A DNA stretch of 64,000 nucleotides from Candidatus Leptovillus affinis (GCA_016705235.1 JADIYP010000004.1:93308-157307), one strand, 5' to 3'. Shown: positions 33,231 to 43,088, counted from the first letter of the stretch. The notes: generated by a model not told the origin, from the sequence alone. Program-made: numbers and translations.

Positions 33231-34226
33231 CTATCCCGTCCAGCGCCAGACGCTGGCGGCCATGGCAATGCCGCCGCCGCTGGCGCAAAAGAGAACGTGA
33301 TCGCCGGGTTTGGGGCCGCGCCCCTGTTCAATCGCATCATCCAGAGCCATCGGAATACAGGCCGAGCCGGTGTAGCCCCATTTGTCCATAATCCAATGGG
33401 TTTTGCTCAGCGGCTGCGCCAGCAGCTCCATGATTAGCTTGATGGTGTTGAGATTGAGCTGCGTGAAGAGGTAAAAATCGATGTCGTCCAATGTCAGACC
33501 CGCTTTTTCCACCACGGCGCGGGTCAGGCGCGGCCAATGTTCGGTGTTAAACGTGGCAGGAAATTTGCGCACAAATTGCACGCGCGGCACACCGCCGTTT
33601 ATCTCTACCGGCGTGGTTGGGCACGCCGCCGCGCCGGTGTAGATGCCCAGCGCATCCGAAAACGTGCCATCGGCAAAACGCTTGCCGGCGATAAACCCGG
33701 GTTGGTCACCGGCGCCCAGCACCACCGCCCCCGCGCCATCGGCAAAGAGGGTGCAGGTGTACCGGTCGGTATAATCCACAAAACGGCTCATGCCATATGC
33801 GCCCACCACCAGCACGTAGGTCAGATCGTCGTCGGTGGCAATGAAGCGCGCGGCCGTTTCCATGGCTGTGGCCCAACCGGCGCAGGCGCAGTTCACGTCG
33901 AACGTGCCCGCTTTGAATGCGCCTAACTTGCCTTGCAGCACGCTGGACGTACCCGGGCTGAGGTAATCGGGCGTGTCTGTTGCCACAATAATCAGGTCCA
34001 GGTCGGTTGGTTTAAGGCTGGCGCGCGCCAGCGCCTGCTGCGCCGCGTGGTAACATAGGTCGCTGGTCGTTTCATCGGCGGCCATCACATGCCGTTCGCG
34101 GATGCCGACGTTTTGCACGAGCCATTCATCTACGTCGCGGTTTAAGATTTCATTGAAATAGGAATTGGGGAGCATTTTTTCGGGCACGTATCGCCCGGTG
34201 CTGAGAATTTGGGCATATCGGGGCAT
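33231..34226 (-). CDS. KAS III-like thiolase-fold protein lacking the usual His and Asn
   Basis: 331 residues from the ATG at 34226 (GGAAA upstream). The fold and lengths match FabH, and the nucleophile Cys is present (VNCACAGWATAME). The usual His of PHQAN is replaced (LFTQLNLNTIK), and the usual Asn of GNTSAAS is replaced (WGYTGSACIPMAL). Classic FabH needs both for decarboxylation, so this protein probably does another reaction, such as acyl transfer or a non-decarboxylating condensation (inference). It is paired with an acyl-CoA synthetase. I would not name it fabH. Confidence 0.85.
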   Translation of the reverse strand: MPRYAQILSTGRYVPEKMLPNSYFNEILNRDVDEWLVQNVGIRERHVMAADETTSDLCYHAAQQALARASLKPTDLDLIIVATDTPDYLSPGTSSVLQGKLGAFKAGTFDVNCACAGWATAMETAARFIATDDDLTYVLVVGAYGMSRFVDYTDRYTCTLFADGAGAVVLGAGDQPGFIAGKRFADGTFSDALGIYTGAAACPTTPVEINGGVPRVQFVRKFPATFNTEHWPRLTRAVVEKAGLTLDDIDFYLFTQLNLNTIKLIMELLAQPLSKTHWIMDKWGYTGSACIPMALDDAIEQGRGPKPGDHVLFCASGGGIAMAASVWRWTG

Positions 34227-34419
34227 GGGATTTTTCCAGTTAGCGTTTGATTGGATCGTAAAAGATTGAAGATTGGCGTGGCGAATTTTCAATCTGAAGT
34301 TTTGCTCTTTCGCCTAGAATAGCACAGGTGGGTAACAAGGAAGATACAAGGTGGTGAAAAAACGGCCGTTTCGTGGTACAAATTGACATATTGTATGTGA
34401 GACCAGGGTAACAATCAGC

Positions 34420-34845
34420 GTGAGAAAACAAAGTCCAGAGCGGCTGCGGGCCATTGAAGCCCGATTGGGCCGCGAAACAACAATCTGGCTGGCGACGGTG
34501 CGGCATAACGGCCGTCCTCATCTTGTGCCGCTGTGGTTTGTGTGGTTAGACGGCCGTGTCTACCTGGCTACCGGCGCTTACTCCCAAAAATTCGTCAACA
34601 TGTTTCATAATCAATCCGTTGCCCTCTCCCTGCCAGACACCGCCAGCCCCATCCTCATCGAAGGCGAAGCCCACGTCGCTAACCGCGCCACCGTAGACAC
34701 ATTGGCCGATTACTTTTATCATAAATATGAATGGGACTTTCGTTACGACGACAGCACCGAATTTCGGCTCATCGAAATTACCCCCAACAAAATCCTGGCC
34801 TGGGGCGACGGCTACGACGAGACAGAAGGCAGCCGTATCCTGTAA
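34420..34845 (+). CDS. Pyridoxamine 5'-phosphate oxidase-fold protein (F420/FMN type)
   Basis: A 141-residue protein from GTG 34420. The split-barrel pattern of PPOX proteins is clear (IWLATVRHNGRPHLVPLWFVW, then VYLATGAYSQKFVNM). Members of this size bind F420 or FMN and reduce small molecules. It is divergent from the KAS III gene and stands alone before clpC. Confidence 0.85.
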   Translation: MRKQSPERLRAIEARLGRETTIWLATVRHNGRPHLVPLWFVWLDGRVYLATGAYSQKFVNMFHNQSVALSLPDTASPILIEGEAHVANRATVDTLADYFYHKYEWDFRYDDSTEFRLIEITPNKILAWGDGYDETEGSRIL

Positions 34846-34906
34846 AACCAGCAGAAAACATAAGAACAACTCATCTGATTCTTACACGAATCCAACCAAA
34901 AGACGG

Positions 34907-34912
34907 TATAGT
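34907..34912 (+). promoter_or_regulatory. Possible -10 box of clpC
   Basis: TATAGT lies about 100 bases before the clpC start. The -35 is weak. No CIRCE or CtsR-type operator is visible. Confidence 0.35.
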
Positions 34913-35012
34913 TTAGGCGTACACGATTATAAGTGAGTCCATTGGCAAGCCGATTTTCCAGAAAATTAACCAGCCAACCATTCACTGAACCAACCACTTT
35001 ACGAGGAAAACT

Positions 35013-37487
35013 ATGCGATTTGACCGATTTACAGAACGCGCGCAAGATGCCGCCGCCCGAGCCTATGAAATTGTCCAACGTTACGGACACACCCAGGTAG
35101 ACACCGAGCATTTGTTCCTGGCTCTGCTAGAGCAAAAGGATGGCGCGGTGCTGCAAATCTTAGATCAACTCTCCGTGGACAGCTCGGGAATGAAAGACCG
35201 GCTGGACAAAGAACTGCGCTCCAGCCCCAAAGTCGCCGTTTATGGCGGCGGCGTGGGGCAGGTTTTCTACACGCCGCGTATCCGCACGGTGCTGGAATTG
35301 GCCCAGGGCGAGGCCAACCGCCTGAAGGATGAATTTATCTCTACTGAACACATTTTGCTGGCGATTATGAGCGAGCGCAACACGCCCTCGGCGCGGATTT
35401 TGCAGGAGTTTGCCCTTTCGCGTGAGCGTGTGCTGGAAGGCATCACCCAACTGCGCGGCGGGCAGCGGGTAACAGACCGGCAGGCGGAAAGCCGCTACCG
35501 CACCCTGGAAAAATACAGCCGCGACCTGACCCAACTGGCAAAAGACGGCCGTCTCGACCCCGTTATTGGCCGCGACAATGAAATTCTACGCGTCATCCAG
35601 GTCCTCAGCCGCCGCACCAAAAACAATCCTGTCCTCATCGGCGAAGCCGGCGTCGGCAAAACCGCCATCGTTGAAGGACTGGCGCAAAAAATCATCAACA
35701 ACGACGTGCCGGAAAATTTGCTCAACAAACTGGTCGTCTCTCTGGATTTGGGCGCGATGATCGCCGGCAGCCGTTTTCGCGGTGAATTTGAAGAACGCCT
35801 CAAAGCCGCCATGGAAGAAATTCAGCGCGCCCAGGGCGAAATCATCCTCTTCATCGACGAACTGCACACTGTTGTCGGCGCGGGTTCGGCGCAAGGCGCC
35901 ATGGACGCCAGCAACATGCTCAAGCCAGCCCTGGCGCGCGGCGAACTGCAATGCGTGGGCGCCACCACGCTGGATGAATATCGGCAGTACATCGAACGCG
36001 ACAGCGCGTTAGAACGCCGCTTCGCACCCGTTTTTGTTGATGAGCCATCGGTGGATGACACCATTCAAATGTTGTACGGCCTGCGCGAGCGGTATGAAGC
36101 GCATCACAAGGTTAAATATTCAAACGCCGCCTTAGTGGCCGCGGCCAAACTCTCCAGCCGGTATGTGACGGATCGCTCGCTGCCCGATAAAGCCATCGAC
36201 CTGATGGACGAAGCGGCGGCCAAGCTGCGCGTGGCGCTGCACACCCTGCCGCCGGAGCTAAAAGAGCATAAAAAACAGCTCGATAAGTTGATCGTCGAAG
36301 AAGAAGAAGCAGCCACAGTGCGCGATTATGAACGCGCGGCCGTCAGCCGCGCCGAACGTCTGCGCGTGGAAACTGAGTTCAACGCCGCCCGCGAGAAATG
36401 GCAGTCGGAGCAGAAGTTGGACGAAGTGGTTGACGAACATGACATCGCCGAAGTTGTGGGGTCGTGGACGGGCATTCCGGTGACGCAAATGCTGGAAACG
36501 GAAGCAGAAAAGCTGCTGCAAATGGAAGAACGGCTCCATGAGCGCATTGTGGGCCAGGACAAAGCCATTGCCGCGCTGGCCGACGCGATTCGCCGCAGCC
36601 GCTCTGGCCTGAGTGACCCGAAACGGCCGTTAGGCTCCTTCATCTTCCTGGGCAGCTCTGGCGTGGGTAAAACCGAACTCGCCAAAGCCCTGGCGGAATT
36701 CCTTTTCGACGACGAAGAGGCGCTGGTGCGCATCGACATGAGCGAATACCGCGAGCAACACACGGTCAGCCGCTTGTTTGGCGCGCCTCCTGGTTATATT
36801 GGCTACGAACAAGGGGGCCAGTTGACGGAACAGGTGCGCAGACGGCCGTATTCCGTGGTCTTATTCGACGAAATCGAGAAGGCCCACCCGGATGTGTGGA
36901 ATACGCTGCTGCAATTGTTGGATGACGGCCGTCTGACCGACGGACAAGGTCGCATCGTCAACTTCCGCAACAGCGTCATCGTCATGACCAGCAATGTGGG
37001 CACGTCCTTTGTGCATAAATCGGGCGCCCTCGGTTTTGCCGGCGTGCGCGATGCCCAAGAAAAAGCAGACCACAAACGCATCGAAGAAGCCCTCAAAGAA
37101 ACCTTCCGGCCAGAATTTATCAACCGCATCGACGAGATCATCATCTTTGAACCGCTCTCGGAAGTAGAGATGCTAGAGATCGTGAAGCTGCAAATCAAAG
37201 AAGTGCAGCAGCGTCTGGCCGACCAGGGCAACCTGACCATCGTGCTCACCGAAGCGGCGCAGAAATGGCTGGCCGAACAAGGCTACGACAAAGACTTTGG
37301 CGCGCGGCCCATGCGGCGCGCCATCCAACGCTACGTGGAAAGCGCGTTATCCGTCAGCCTGCTGCGCGGCGAGTTCCGCACCGGCGACCACATCCTGATC
37401 GATATGGATGACAACAATCTGGTGTTTAACCGGGTGGACGTGGCCGAGCCGCCAGCGATTTCCAAACCGGCCGACGCCACAGCCTAA
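35013..37487 (+). CDS. clpC: AAA+ unfoldase ClpC
   Basis: An 824-residue class I Clp ATPase with GAGGAAAA before the ATG. A Clp_N double repeat (residues 1-145) is followed by AAA domain 1 (Walker A GEAGVGKTAIVEGLA, Walker B IILFIDELH), a UVR-like middle region (KQLDKLIVEEEEAATVRDYE) and AAA domain 2 (Walker A GSSGVGKTELAKAL, Walker B VVLFDEIEKAH). The UVR motif separates ClpC from ClpA and ClpB. It feeds unfolded proteins to ClpP. A strong terminator follows. Confidence 0.95.
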   Translation: MRFDRFTERAQDAAARAYEIVQRYGHTQVDTEHLFLALLEQKDGAVLQILDQLSVDSSGMKDRLDKELRSSPKVAVYGGGVGQVFYTPRIRTVLELAQGEANRLKDEFISTEHILLAIMSERNTPSARILQEFALSRERVLEGITQLRGGQRVTDRQAESRYRTLEKYSRDLTQLAKDGRLDPVIGRDNEILRVIQVLSRRTKNNPVLIGEAGVGKTAIVEGLAQKIINNDVPENLLNKLVVSLDLGAMIAGSRFRGEFEERLKAAMEEIQRAQGEIILFIDELHTVVGAGSAQGAMDASNMLKPALARGELQCVGATTLDEYRQYIERDSALERRFAPVFVDEPSVDDTIQMLYGLRERYEAHHKVKYSNAALVAAAKLSSRYVTDRSLPDKAIDLMDEAAAKLRVALHTLPPELKEHKKQLDKLIVEEEEAATVRDYERAAVSRAERLRVETEFNAAREKWQSEQKLDEVVDEHDIAEVVGSWTGIPVTQMLETEAEKLLQMEERLHERIVGQDKAIAALADAIRRSRSGLSDPKRPLGSFIFLGSSGVGKTELAKALAEFLFDDEEALVRIDMSEYREQHTVSRLFGAPPGYIGYEQGGQLTEQVRRRPYSVVLFDEIEKAHPDVWNTLLQLLDDGRLTDGQGRIVNFRNSVIVMTSNVGTSFVHKSGALGFAGVRDAQEKADHKRIEEALKETFRPEFINRIDEIIIFEPLSEVEMLEIVKLQIKEVQQRLADQGNLTIVLTEAAQKWLAEQGYDKDFGARPMRRAIQRYVESALSVSLLRGEFRTGDHILIDMDDNNLVFNRVDVAEPPAISKPADATA

Positions 37488-37493
37488 AAACCA

Positions 37494-37529
37494 AAAGCCT
37501 GGTCAGCGGACACTGACCAGGCTTTTTTT
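37494..37529 (+). terminator. Terminator of clpC
   Basis: The 13-bp stem AAAGCCTGGTCAG/CTGACCAGGCTTT has a 6-base loop and seven Ts at the 3' side. Confidence 0.95.
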
Positions 37530-37548
37530 ATGGGTTGAGTAAGCAAAC

Positions 37549-37608
37549 AGACCCAAAGGGTTTGATTTCGAGAAGTTAGACCTTCAAGAAATCAAACCCT
37601 TTGGGTCT
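37549..37608. repeat. Family E hairpin with 21-bp perfect arms
   Basis: Arms starting AGACCCAAAGGGTTTGA pair perfectly over 21 bp (37549-37569 with 37588-37608) around an 18-base loop. It lies between the convergent clpC and ANTAR regulator genes, seven bases beyond the latter's stop. Confidence 0.85.
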
Positions 37609-37615
37609 TTACACA

Positions 37616-38167
37616 TTACGCCGCCAAAATGGCCAGGGCCACATCCTTGATGGTGCGCCCTTTGTTACGCGCCTCCCGCTGCATGGCCTGATACGCTTCT
37701 GCTTCAGACAGTCCGGTTTCCATCAATTTGCCCTTGGCCCGATCCACCAATTTACGCATCTCCAGAGTTTCCTGAAGTTTGTCCGCCCTATCGGCTAACA
37801 TTTGCTGCTCTACAAACCGCTTGTAGGCCACGGTAATGGCCGCCGAAAGCTCGGCCGGCTTGATGGGCTTAATGAGATAACCTTGAATTGGCAGATCGGT
37901 GGCTTTTTCGATTAAATCTTGCTCGCTGTAGGCTGTCAGCAGCAAAATGGGCAGCGGATGGGTGCGGGCCAGGGTTTTGGCGGCCTGCAGGCCGTCGGTA
38001 TACGGCATTTTGATGTCCAGGATGGCCAGGTCTGGTTCAAAACGAGTGACCATTTGGATGGCTTCACGGCCGTTCATCGCCGTCACCACATCATGACCCA
38101 ACTGTTCCAACATCGCCTTCAATCCCAGACGAATAATCGATTCATCATCGGCAATTAAAATTTTCAT
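37616..38167 (-). CDS. Response regulator with ANTAR RNA-binding domain
   Basis: A 183-residue protein. The receiver domain (residues 1-120) has the acidic pair (ADDE), phospho-acceptor Asp (LAILDIKMP), Thr (LLLTAYS) and Lys (YLIKPIKP). The C-terminal 60 residues are ANTAR: LVDRAKGKLMETGLSEAEAYQAMQREARNKG. In this family phosphorylation lets ANTAR bind paired hexaloop RNA stems and block terminators. It lies 12 bases after the kinase gene. Confidence 0.93.
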   Translation of the reverse strand: MKILIADDESIIRLGLKAMLEQLGHDVVTAMNGREAIQMVTRFEPDLAILDIKMPYTDGLQAAKTLARTHPLPILLLTAYSEQDLIEKATDLPIQGYLIKPIKPAELSAAITVAYKRFVEQQMLADRADKLQETLEMRKLVDRAKGKLMETGLSEAEAYQAMQREARNKGRTIKDVALAILAA

Positions 38168-38179
38168 AATGGTTACTCG

Positions 38180-39811
38180 CTAGACCTGGTCGCGTTCAAT
38201 CTCCCGCGGCAGGCGGATGCTCACTTCCGTACCGCCTTCCGGTAAGGCATTAAACTTTAAACCCCCATGCAGGTCATCGGTTATGAGCATGGTGGTCAAT
38301 TCCAGGCCCAATCCATACTCCAGATTTGGCGGCAGGCCACGGCCGTTATCCCGCACCAAAATAATCAACTCATCCGGCGACCGGCCCAACGAAATCTCTA
38401 CCCGGCCAACCGCGCAATCCACAAATGCGTGTTCCAACGCATTTTGCACCAATTCATTCACCACCAACGTCAGCGCCGTGGCTGCCCGGCTGGGCAGCGG
38501 CAGCGGCTCGCCAAACACCGCAATTTGCACATCCTGATCTGGGCGCAGCATTGATTCGGCCGTCGTCCGGGTAATCCGCTCCAGCACATCCTTCACATCA
38601 ACCAGCCGAAAACCCTGCTCAGACAACGATTCATGCACCGCCGCGATGCTGCGAATGCGGTGAATATTTGTCTCCAACACCTGCCGCGTATCCAGCCTGT
38701 CGGCATCGGGAATTTGCAGCTGCATGAGCATGGCCACTGTCTGCAAATTGTTCTTGATGCGATGGTGCATCTCCCGCACCACGGCCGCATTCGTTACCAG
38801 GCGCGCATTCTCAATCGCCAACGCAGTCTGGTTTGCCAGCGTGGCAAAAAGCGCCAATTGCTCTTCGGAAAATTGAACCACCTCATTCGTGTAACAGTTC
38901 AACACGCCGATATTTCGTTCACGTACGCTCAGGGGCATAGCCAGCAACGAAACCAACCCTTCTTCGCGGGCCAATTCGCCGCCCAGGTAACGCTCGTCGG
39001 CGCGCACGTCGGGAATGTAGGCGGGTTTGCCGGTCAGCACCACCTGCCCAATCACGCCTTCACCCAATCGCAGCGGCGGGCGATACTGATAAGGGCTGTC
39101 GGCGCGTTTGGCCGACCGTAACGTCAGCGTCTCGCCCGTTTCATCGACCAAAAAAATAGAGCAAACGGCCGCGCCCATCGCCTGAGCCGCCATTTCCGTT
39201 ACCACGTCGAGAATGTCGTCCAGATACTGCGGCGACGTGACGATCTCGCTGATTTGCGCCAGGGCGCGCAGTTCTTCGATCTGCCGCCGCTGTTTATCGT
39301 ATAACTGCGCCTTGGCCAACGCCCCGGCCGCCAGATCGCCTACCAGGGAAAGGACTTCGATTTCGTCGGCGGTAAATTCGTGCGTGGTCAGAGTTTGCAC
39401 GTTAAGCGCGCCAATGGGCTGCGCTTCGATCACCATCGGCACAGCCAGAAGGGAGTGATACGACGCTTCCTCAGCTTCGATGATGCGCTTAAAGCGGGGG
39501 TCTTCTTGGGCGGCGGCGGCATAAACCGGCTGGTTTTCTTGCACGGCGTAGCCGGTCATTCCCTCGCCCACTTTTAGCGTAGCCCGGCCCAAAGCGCGCC
39601 GCGAAAGCCCTGTGGAAGCGCGCAAACGCAAGGTGTCGCTGCCCGGATCGAGTAAGTAAATGGTGCAAGAATCCACATGCATCACCTCGGTTGTCTTGCG
39701 GGCGATCAGGTCCAGGGTCGTGTCCAGGTCCCAGGCGGCGCTTAACGTGCGGGCCATTTCACGAAGCGCCGACACCGCCTGAGGACGTGTAGAAGAAGTT
39801 GTTGTATGCAT
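38180..39811 (-). CDS. GAF-GAF sensor histidine kinase (HisKA_2 type)
   Basis: 543 residues from the ATG at 39811; upstream codons lack similarity. Two GAF domains (residues about 20-170 and 190-340) are followed by HisKA_2 with the phospho-acceptor in VVREMHHRIKNNLQTVAMLMQ and an HWE/HisKA_2-style ATPase (VNELVQNALEHAF, DNGRGLPPN). No membrane segment, so it senses a cytoplasmic ligand or redox state. HisKA_2 kinases commonly pair with ANTAR regulators, as here. Confidence 0.92.
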   Translation of the reverse strand: MHTTTSSTRPQAVSALREMARTLSAAWDLDTTLDLIARKTTEVMHVDSCTIYLLDPGSDTLRLRASTGLSRRALGRATLKVGEGMTGYAVQENQPVYAAAAQEDPRFKRIIEAEEASYHSLLAVPMVIEAQPIGALNVQTLTTHEFTADEIEVLSLVGDLAAGALAKAQLYDKQRRQIEELRALAQISEIVTSPQYLDDILDVVTEMAAQAMGAAVCSIFLVDETGETLTLRSAKRADSPYQYRPPLRLGEGVIGQVVLTGKPAYIPDVRADERYLGGELAREEGLVSLLAMPLSVRERNIGVLNCYTNEVVQFSEEQLALFATLANQTALAIENARLVTNAAVVREMHHRIKNNLQTVAMLMQLQIPDADRLDTRQVLETNIHRIRSIAAVHESLSEQGFRLVDVKDVLERITRTTAESMLRPDQDVQIAVFGEPLPLPSRAATALTLVVNELVQNALEHAFVDCAVGRVEISLGRSPDELIILVRDNGRGLPPNLEYGLGLELTTMLITDDLHGGLKFNALPEGGTEVSIRLPREIERDQV

Positions 39812-40202
39812 AAAGGCTGTCAATGTAGGGAGCGACCTGCAAACGTTGACCAAACGGCTTCCCTGTCGCCGGCGAACGGTCAGGTCATCAATCCCCGAAA
39901 TCCTTTTTTGGATTGTGTGGGGCAATTTTAAGCCAATTTGGTTAAGGGGCAATGGAACGTTGGTTGGGCGGTGGTTTGGCGTGCCGAGGAACACTTTTCA
40001 GTTACACCGGCACGCTGTAAACTGTACGGGGTAGATTTTTGTAACCGTTCACTCGTATCTTCTCAACATTTCGGGGTGTCGTTGTGCAGAATGGCATTCC
40101 GCACGGTCGGATTAACAATCCGACCTACGAATTCCCCGACTTTTTGAGAAGGCATAAAGTGATGTTCAAAAGGCTGCAAGATTTTGATGGCAGGGGTGAG
40201 GC
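39812..40202. other. Intergenic region with MITE D copy 2
   Basis: The 391 bases between the kinase and aceK hold MITE D copy 2 (40055-40155) and the upstream regions of both genes. I see no other gene. Confidence 0.75.
40055..40155. mobile_element. MITE family D, copy 2
   Basis: About 90 percent identical by eye to copy 1 (28417-28517). The left end GTATCTTCTCAA is intact and the right end has changed (GAGAAGGCAT). No target duplication can be recognised. It ends about 48 bases before aceK. Confidence 0.85.
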
Positions 40203-41939
40203 ATGGCTAATTTTACAGACAGCAGATTGGCGAATATGGCCGCACAGGCCATTCGCGAGGCATTTGATACGTATCAAACGGGGTTTAAATTTCATACACG
40301 CCGGGCGAAATGGTTGTTTGAGACGCGTGATTGGCTTGGGGGACAGGAAAATGCGCGCGCGCGTTTGGATTTGTACCGACAGGTAATAGATGATGTTGAG
40401 CGAAACATTCGCAAAATGTTAGGGGAGCGGGTGCAGGTAACGGCCGTATGGGCTGGCGCCAAAGCCGTTTTTTCCGGGTTGATTATCTCGCGGGACGATT
40501 GGGAACAAGCCGAAACCTTTTTTAACTCCGTGACCCGGCGCATCTTTACAACTGTGGGCGTCGACGAGCAAATCGAGTTTGTGGCCACCGATTTCGACAC
40601 GCCGCCAACGCCATCCAAACTGCCGGTATACCGCACTTTTTCCCGCGCCACCTCAACCAAAGATTTGTTTGTGGAAATTTTAACGGCCTATGCCTTCGAT
40701 GCGCCGTATGAAAATCTGGACCGCGACGCCGGACTCATTGCTCACGCGGTGGAAGCCTGTTTGCGCGATATTGGCGCGCTGCGGTTTGTCAGCCGGGTGG
40801 AAACGGTGCGCTCGGTGTTTTTTCGGGGGAAAGGGGCGTATCTGGTGGGGCGCATGTTTAGCGCCTCGCACCTGATCCCCTTGTCGCTGGCGCTGCTGAA
40901 TACGCCGCAGGGAGTGGTGGTAGACGCGGTGCTGCTGGATGAAATTGATTTGAGTTTGCTCTTTAGTTTTACGCGCTCTTATTTTCAGGTGGAGGTGGAA
41001 CGGCCGTATGACCTGGTGCGCTTCCTCAAATCCATCATCCCGCGCAAGCGCGACGCCGAACTATACATCTCCATCGGTTACAACAAACACGGCAAAACCG
41101 AGTTGTACCGCGACCTGTTGCAGCATTTGGCGGCCTCCAACGACCAGTTCGAGATCGCTCGCGGCGAAAAGGGCATGGTCATGACGGTGTTCACCATGCC
41201 CGCCTTCGATGTTGTCTTTAAGCTGATCAAAGATCGCTTTGCCTACCCCAAGAAAAACACCCGCCAGGATGTAATGGACAAATATCGGCTGGTGTTTCGC
41301 CACGACCGTGCCGGGCGATTGGTCGATGCCCAAGAATTTGAATTTTTGGAATTCGATTGCGGCCGTTTTACCGCTGAATTGCTCACCGAACTCAAGGCCG
41401 TAGCCGCCAACACCGTTCACATAAAAGATGACCATGTGGTCATCCGGCACTGTTACGTCGAACGCGCCATCATCCCCTTAAACATTTATCTCAGCGAAGC
41501 CAGCGAAGAAGCGGCGATTTCGGCGGCTATCGACTATGGCAACGCCATCAAAGACATGGCCGTGAGCAATATTTTCCCTGGCGATATGCTGCTGAAGAAT
41601 TTTGGCGTTACCCGACACGGCCGTGTTATTTTTTATGATTATGACGAATTGTGCCTGCTGGAGACGTGCAACTTTCGCAAAGTGCCTCAATCGGCCTATT
41701 ATGATGATGACTTAGCTTCCGAACCCTGGTACACCGTGAACGACAACGATTATTTCCCAGAGGAGTTTGAACACTTTATGGGTCTATCGGGGGCCATTCG
41801 CCAGGCTTTTTATAACCACCACGCCGACCTTTTTGACGTGGCCTACTGGCATTCCGTGCAAGCGCAGCTAAAAGCGGGCGAAGTAATCGACATCTTCCCC
41901 TACCATCACTCCCGGCGGCTGAAATATATGCAGGTGTGA
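40203..41939 (+). CDS. aceK: Isocitrate dehydrogenase kinase/phosphatase
   Basis: 578 residues, the same length as the E. coli enzyme. Regulatory N-terminal part shows FDTYQTGFKFHTRRAKWLFETRDW and FFNSVTRRIFTTVGVD. The kinase-like half shows the ATP-loop region FEIARGEKGMVMTVFTMP, FAYPKKNTRQDV, and the catalytic/metal loop DMLLKNFGVTRHGRVIFYDYDE. AceK switches isocitrate dehydrogenase off and on at the glyoxylate branch point. Neither aceA, aceB nor icd is nearby. The gene is best known from Proteobacteria, so its presence here is notable. Confidence 0.95.
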   Translation: MANFTDSRLANMAAQAIREAFDTYQTGFKFHTRRAKWLFETRDWLGGQENARARLDLYRQVIDDVERNIRKMLGERVQVTAVWAGAKAVFSGLIISRDDWEQAETFFNSVTRRIFTTVGVDEQIEFVATDFDTPPTPSKLPVYRTFSRATSTKDLFVEILTAYAFDAPYENLDRDAGLIAHAVEACLRDIGALRFVSRVETVRSVFFRGKGAYLVGRMFSASHLIPLSLALLNTPQGVVVDAVLLDEIDLSLLFSFTRSYFQVEVERPYDLVRFLKSIIPRKRDAELYISIGYNKHGKTELYRDLLQHLAASNDQFEIARGEKGMVMTVFTMPAFDVVFKLIKDRFAYPKKNTRQDVMDKYRLVFRHDRAGRLVDAQEFEFLEFDCGRFTAELLTELKAVAANTVHIKDDHVVIRHCYVERAIIPLNIYLSEASEEAAISAAIDYGNAIKDMAVSNIFPGDMLLKNFGVTRHGRVIFYDYDELCLLETCNFRKVPQSAYYDDDLASEPWYTVNDNDYFPEEFEHFMGLSGAIRQAFYNHHADLFDVAYWHSVQAQLKAGEVIDIFPYHHSRRLKYMQV

Positions 41940-42129
41940 GGAGAGAGTGTCCGTGAGGCGTGAGGCGTGAGCCATCGGGTAACGGCATAGCGACTGGGGA
42001 TTACGAGGGCAAGCGCAATCTCACAGGTTGGATTTTAGGGAGACGACATGAGCGCCGGCTCAACACGATGAGCAAAAACCGACCACATTCTCTGCGCCTT
42101 TGTGTTAAATCATTTCCGAAGGAGCGTGT

Positions 42130-42981
42130 ATGAGTTTAGAACCGATTTTTCAGGATAAAACGTATTTGCGCGAGCAGCAGTACAGCGATTCGCGTAATCT
42201 GGATGCGCGGGCCGCGCTGCACCGCGATTTCAGCGCCAGCCCTGTGGATTGGCAAACCTGGGTGTTTACGCAGCTTGGCTTGGAACCGGACACGGCCGTT
42301 CTGGAATGCGGCTGTGGTCCCGGCTGGTTGTGGCGGCAAAATCTGGGCCGCATCCCCGCCAACTGCGCCATCACCCTCACCGATTTGTCGCCGGGCATGG
42401 TTGCGGAGGCTCAAGCGGCGCTCGCCGAAGCCGAATCGGCGCTCACTGGCAGCGGCATAACCTTCCAAGCCCGCGAAGCCAACATCGAAGCCCTGCCCTT
42501 CGCCGACGACAGCTTTGACGTGGTGGTGGCCAATCACATGCTCTACCACGTGCCCCATCTGGACAGCGCGCTGGCCGAAATTCGCCGGGTGCTGAAGCCG
42601 AACGGCCGTCTCTTGGCCGCTACCAACGGCGACAACCACATGCGCGAATTGAAAGACCTGGCGCAAAACATCGTCGGCGAAGCCGTGCCGTACACCTGGC
42701 CGCAGTTGGCGTTTCGGTTAGAAAACGGCCGTGACCTGCTCGCCCCATACTTCGAGGACGTGTCTGTGGTGCTGTTTGCGGATGGGCTGGCGGTAACGGC
42801 CGTTGCCCCCCTGATGGCCTACTTGCGCTCCATGACCCTGTTCTCGATCCTGCAAACCGACGACATGGCCAGACAGGTCGCCGCTCTGGAACAACACATC
42901 GCCGACACCATCACCGCCCAGGGCGCTTATCACATTCAGAAAGAAACAGGGCTTTTTAAGGCGCGTAACGGCCGTGTCTAA
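42130..42981 (+). CDS. SAM-dependent methyltransferase (UbiE-like)
   Basis: A 283-residue class I methyltransferase with GAAGGAG before the ATG. Motif I is VLECGCGPGWLW, the acidic residue after beta 2 is in ITLTDLSPGM, the motif around beta 4 is FDVVVANHMLYHVP, and IRRVLKPNGRLLAAT follows. A C-terminal cap of about 90 residues probably binds the substrate, which is unknown. Confidence 0.83.
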   Translation: MSLEPIFQDKTYLREQQYSDSRNLDARAALHRDFSASPVDWQTWVFTQLGLEPDTAVLECGCGPGWLWRQNLGRIPANCAITLTDLSPGMVAEAQAALAEAESALTGSGITFQAREANIEALPFADDSFDVVVANHMLYHVPHLDSALAEIRRVLKPNGRLLAATNGDNHMRELKDLAQNIVGEAVPYTWPQLAFRLENGRDLLAPYFEDVSVVLFADGLAVTAVAPLMAYLRSMTLFSILQTDDMARQVAALEQHIADTITAQGAYHIQKETGLFKARNGRV

Positions 42982-43013
42982 AACGCCACATACGCTTACA
43001 ATCATTCGGCGTA

Positions 43014-43054
43014 ACATGTGATACGTGATCATCACGCATCACGCATCACGCATC
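43014..43054. repeat. Solo ATCACGC array
   Basis: GTGATACGTGATC followed by four units of ATCACGC forms an imperfect palindrome like the core of MITE B, but without that element's ends. It lies between the methyltransferase and the aldo/keto reductase. Confidence 0.7.
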
Positions 43055-43088
43055 ATTTCCACTTTTCAAGCAAAAAAGGACAAACACC

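Noticed and set aside
33231..34226. Plain fabH annotation
   Set aside because: The His and Asn of the FabH triad are absent.
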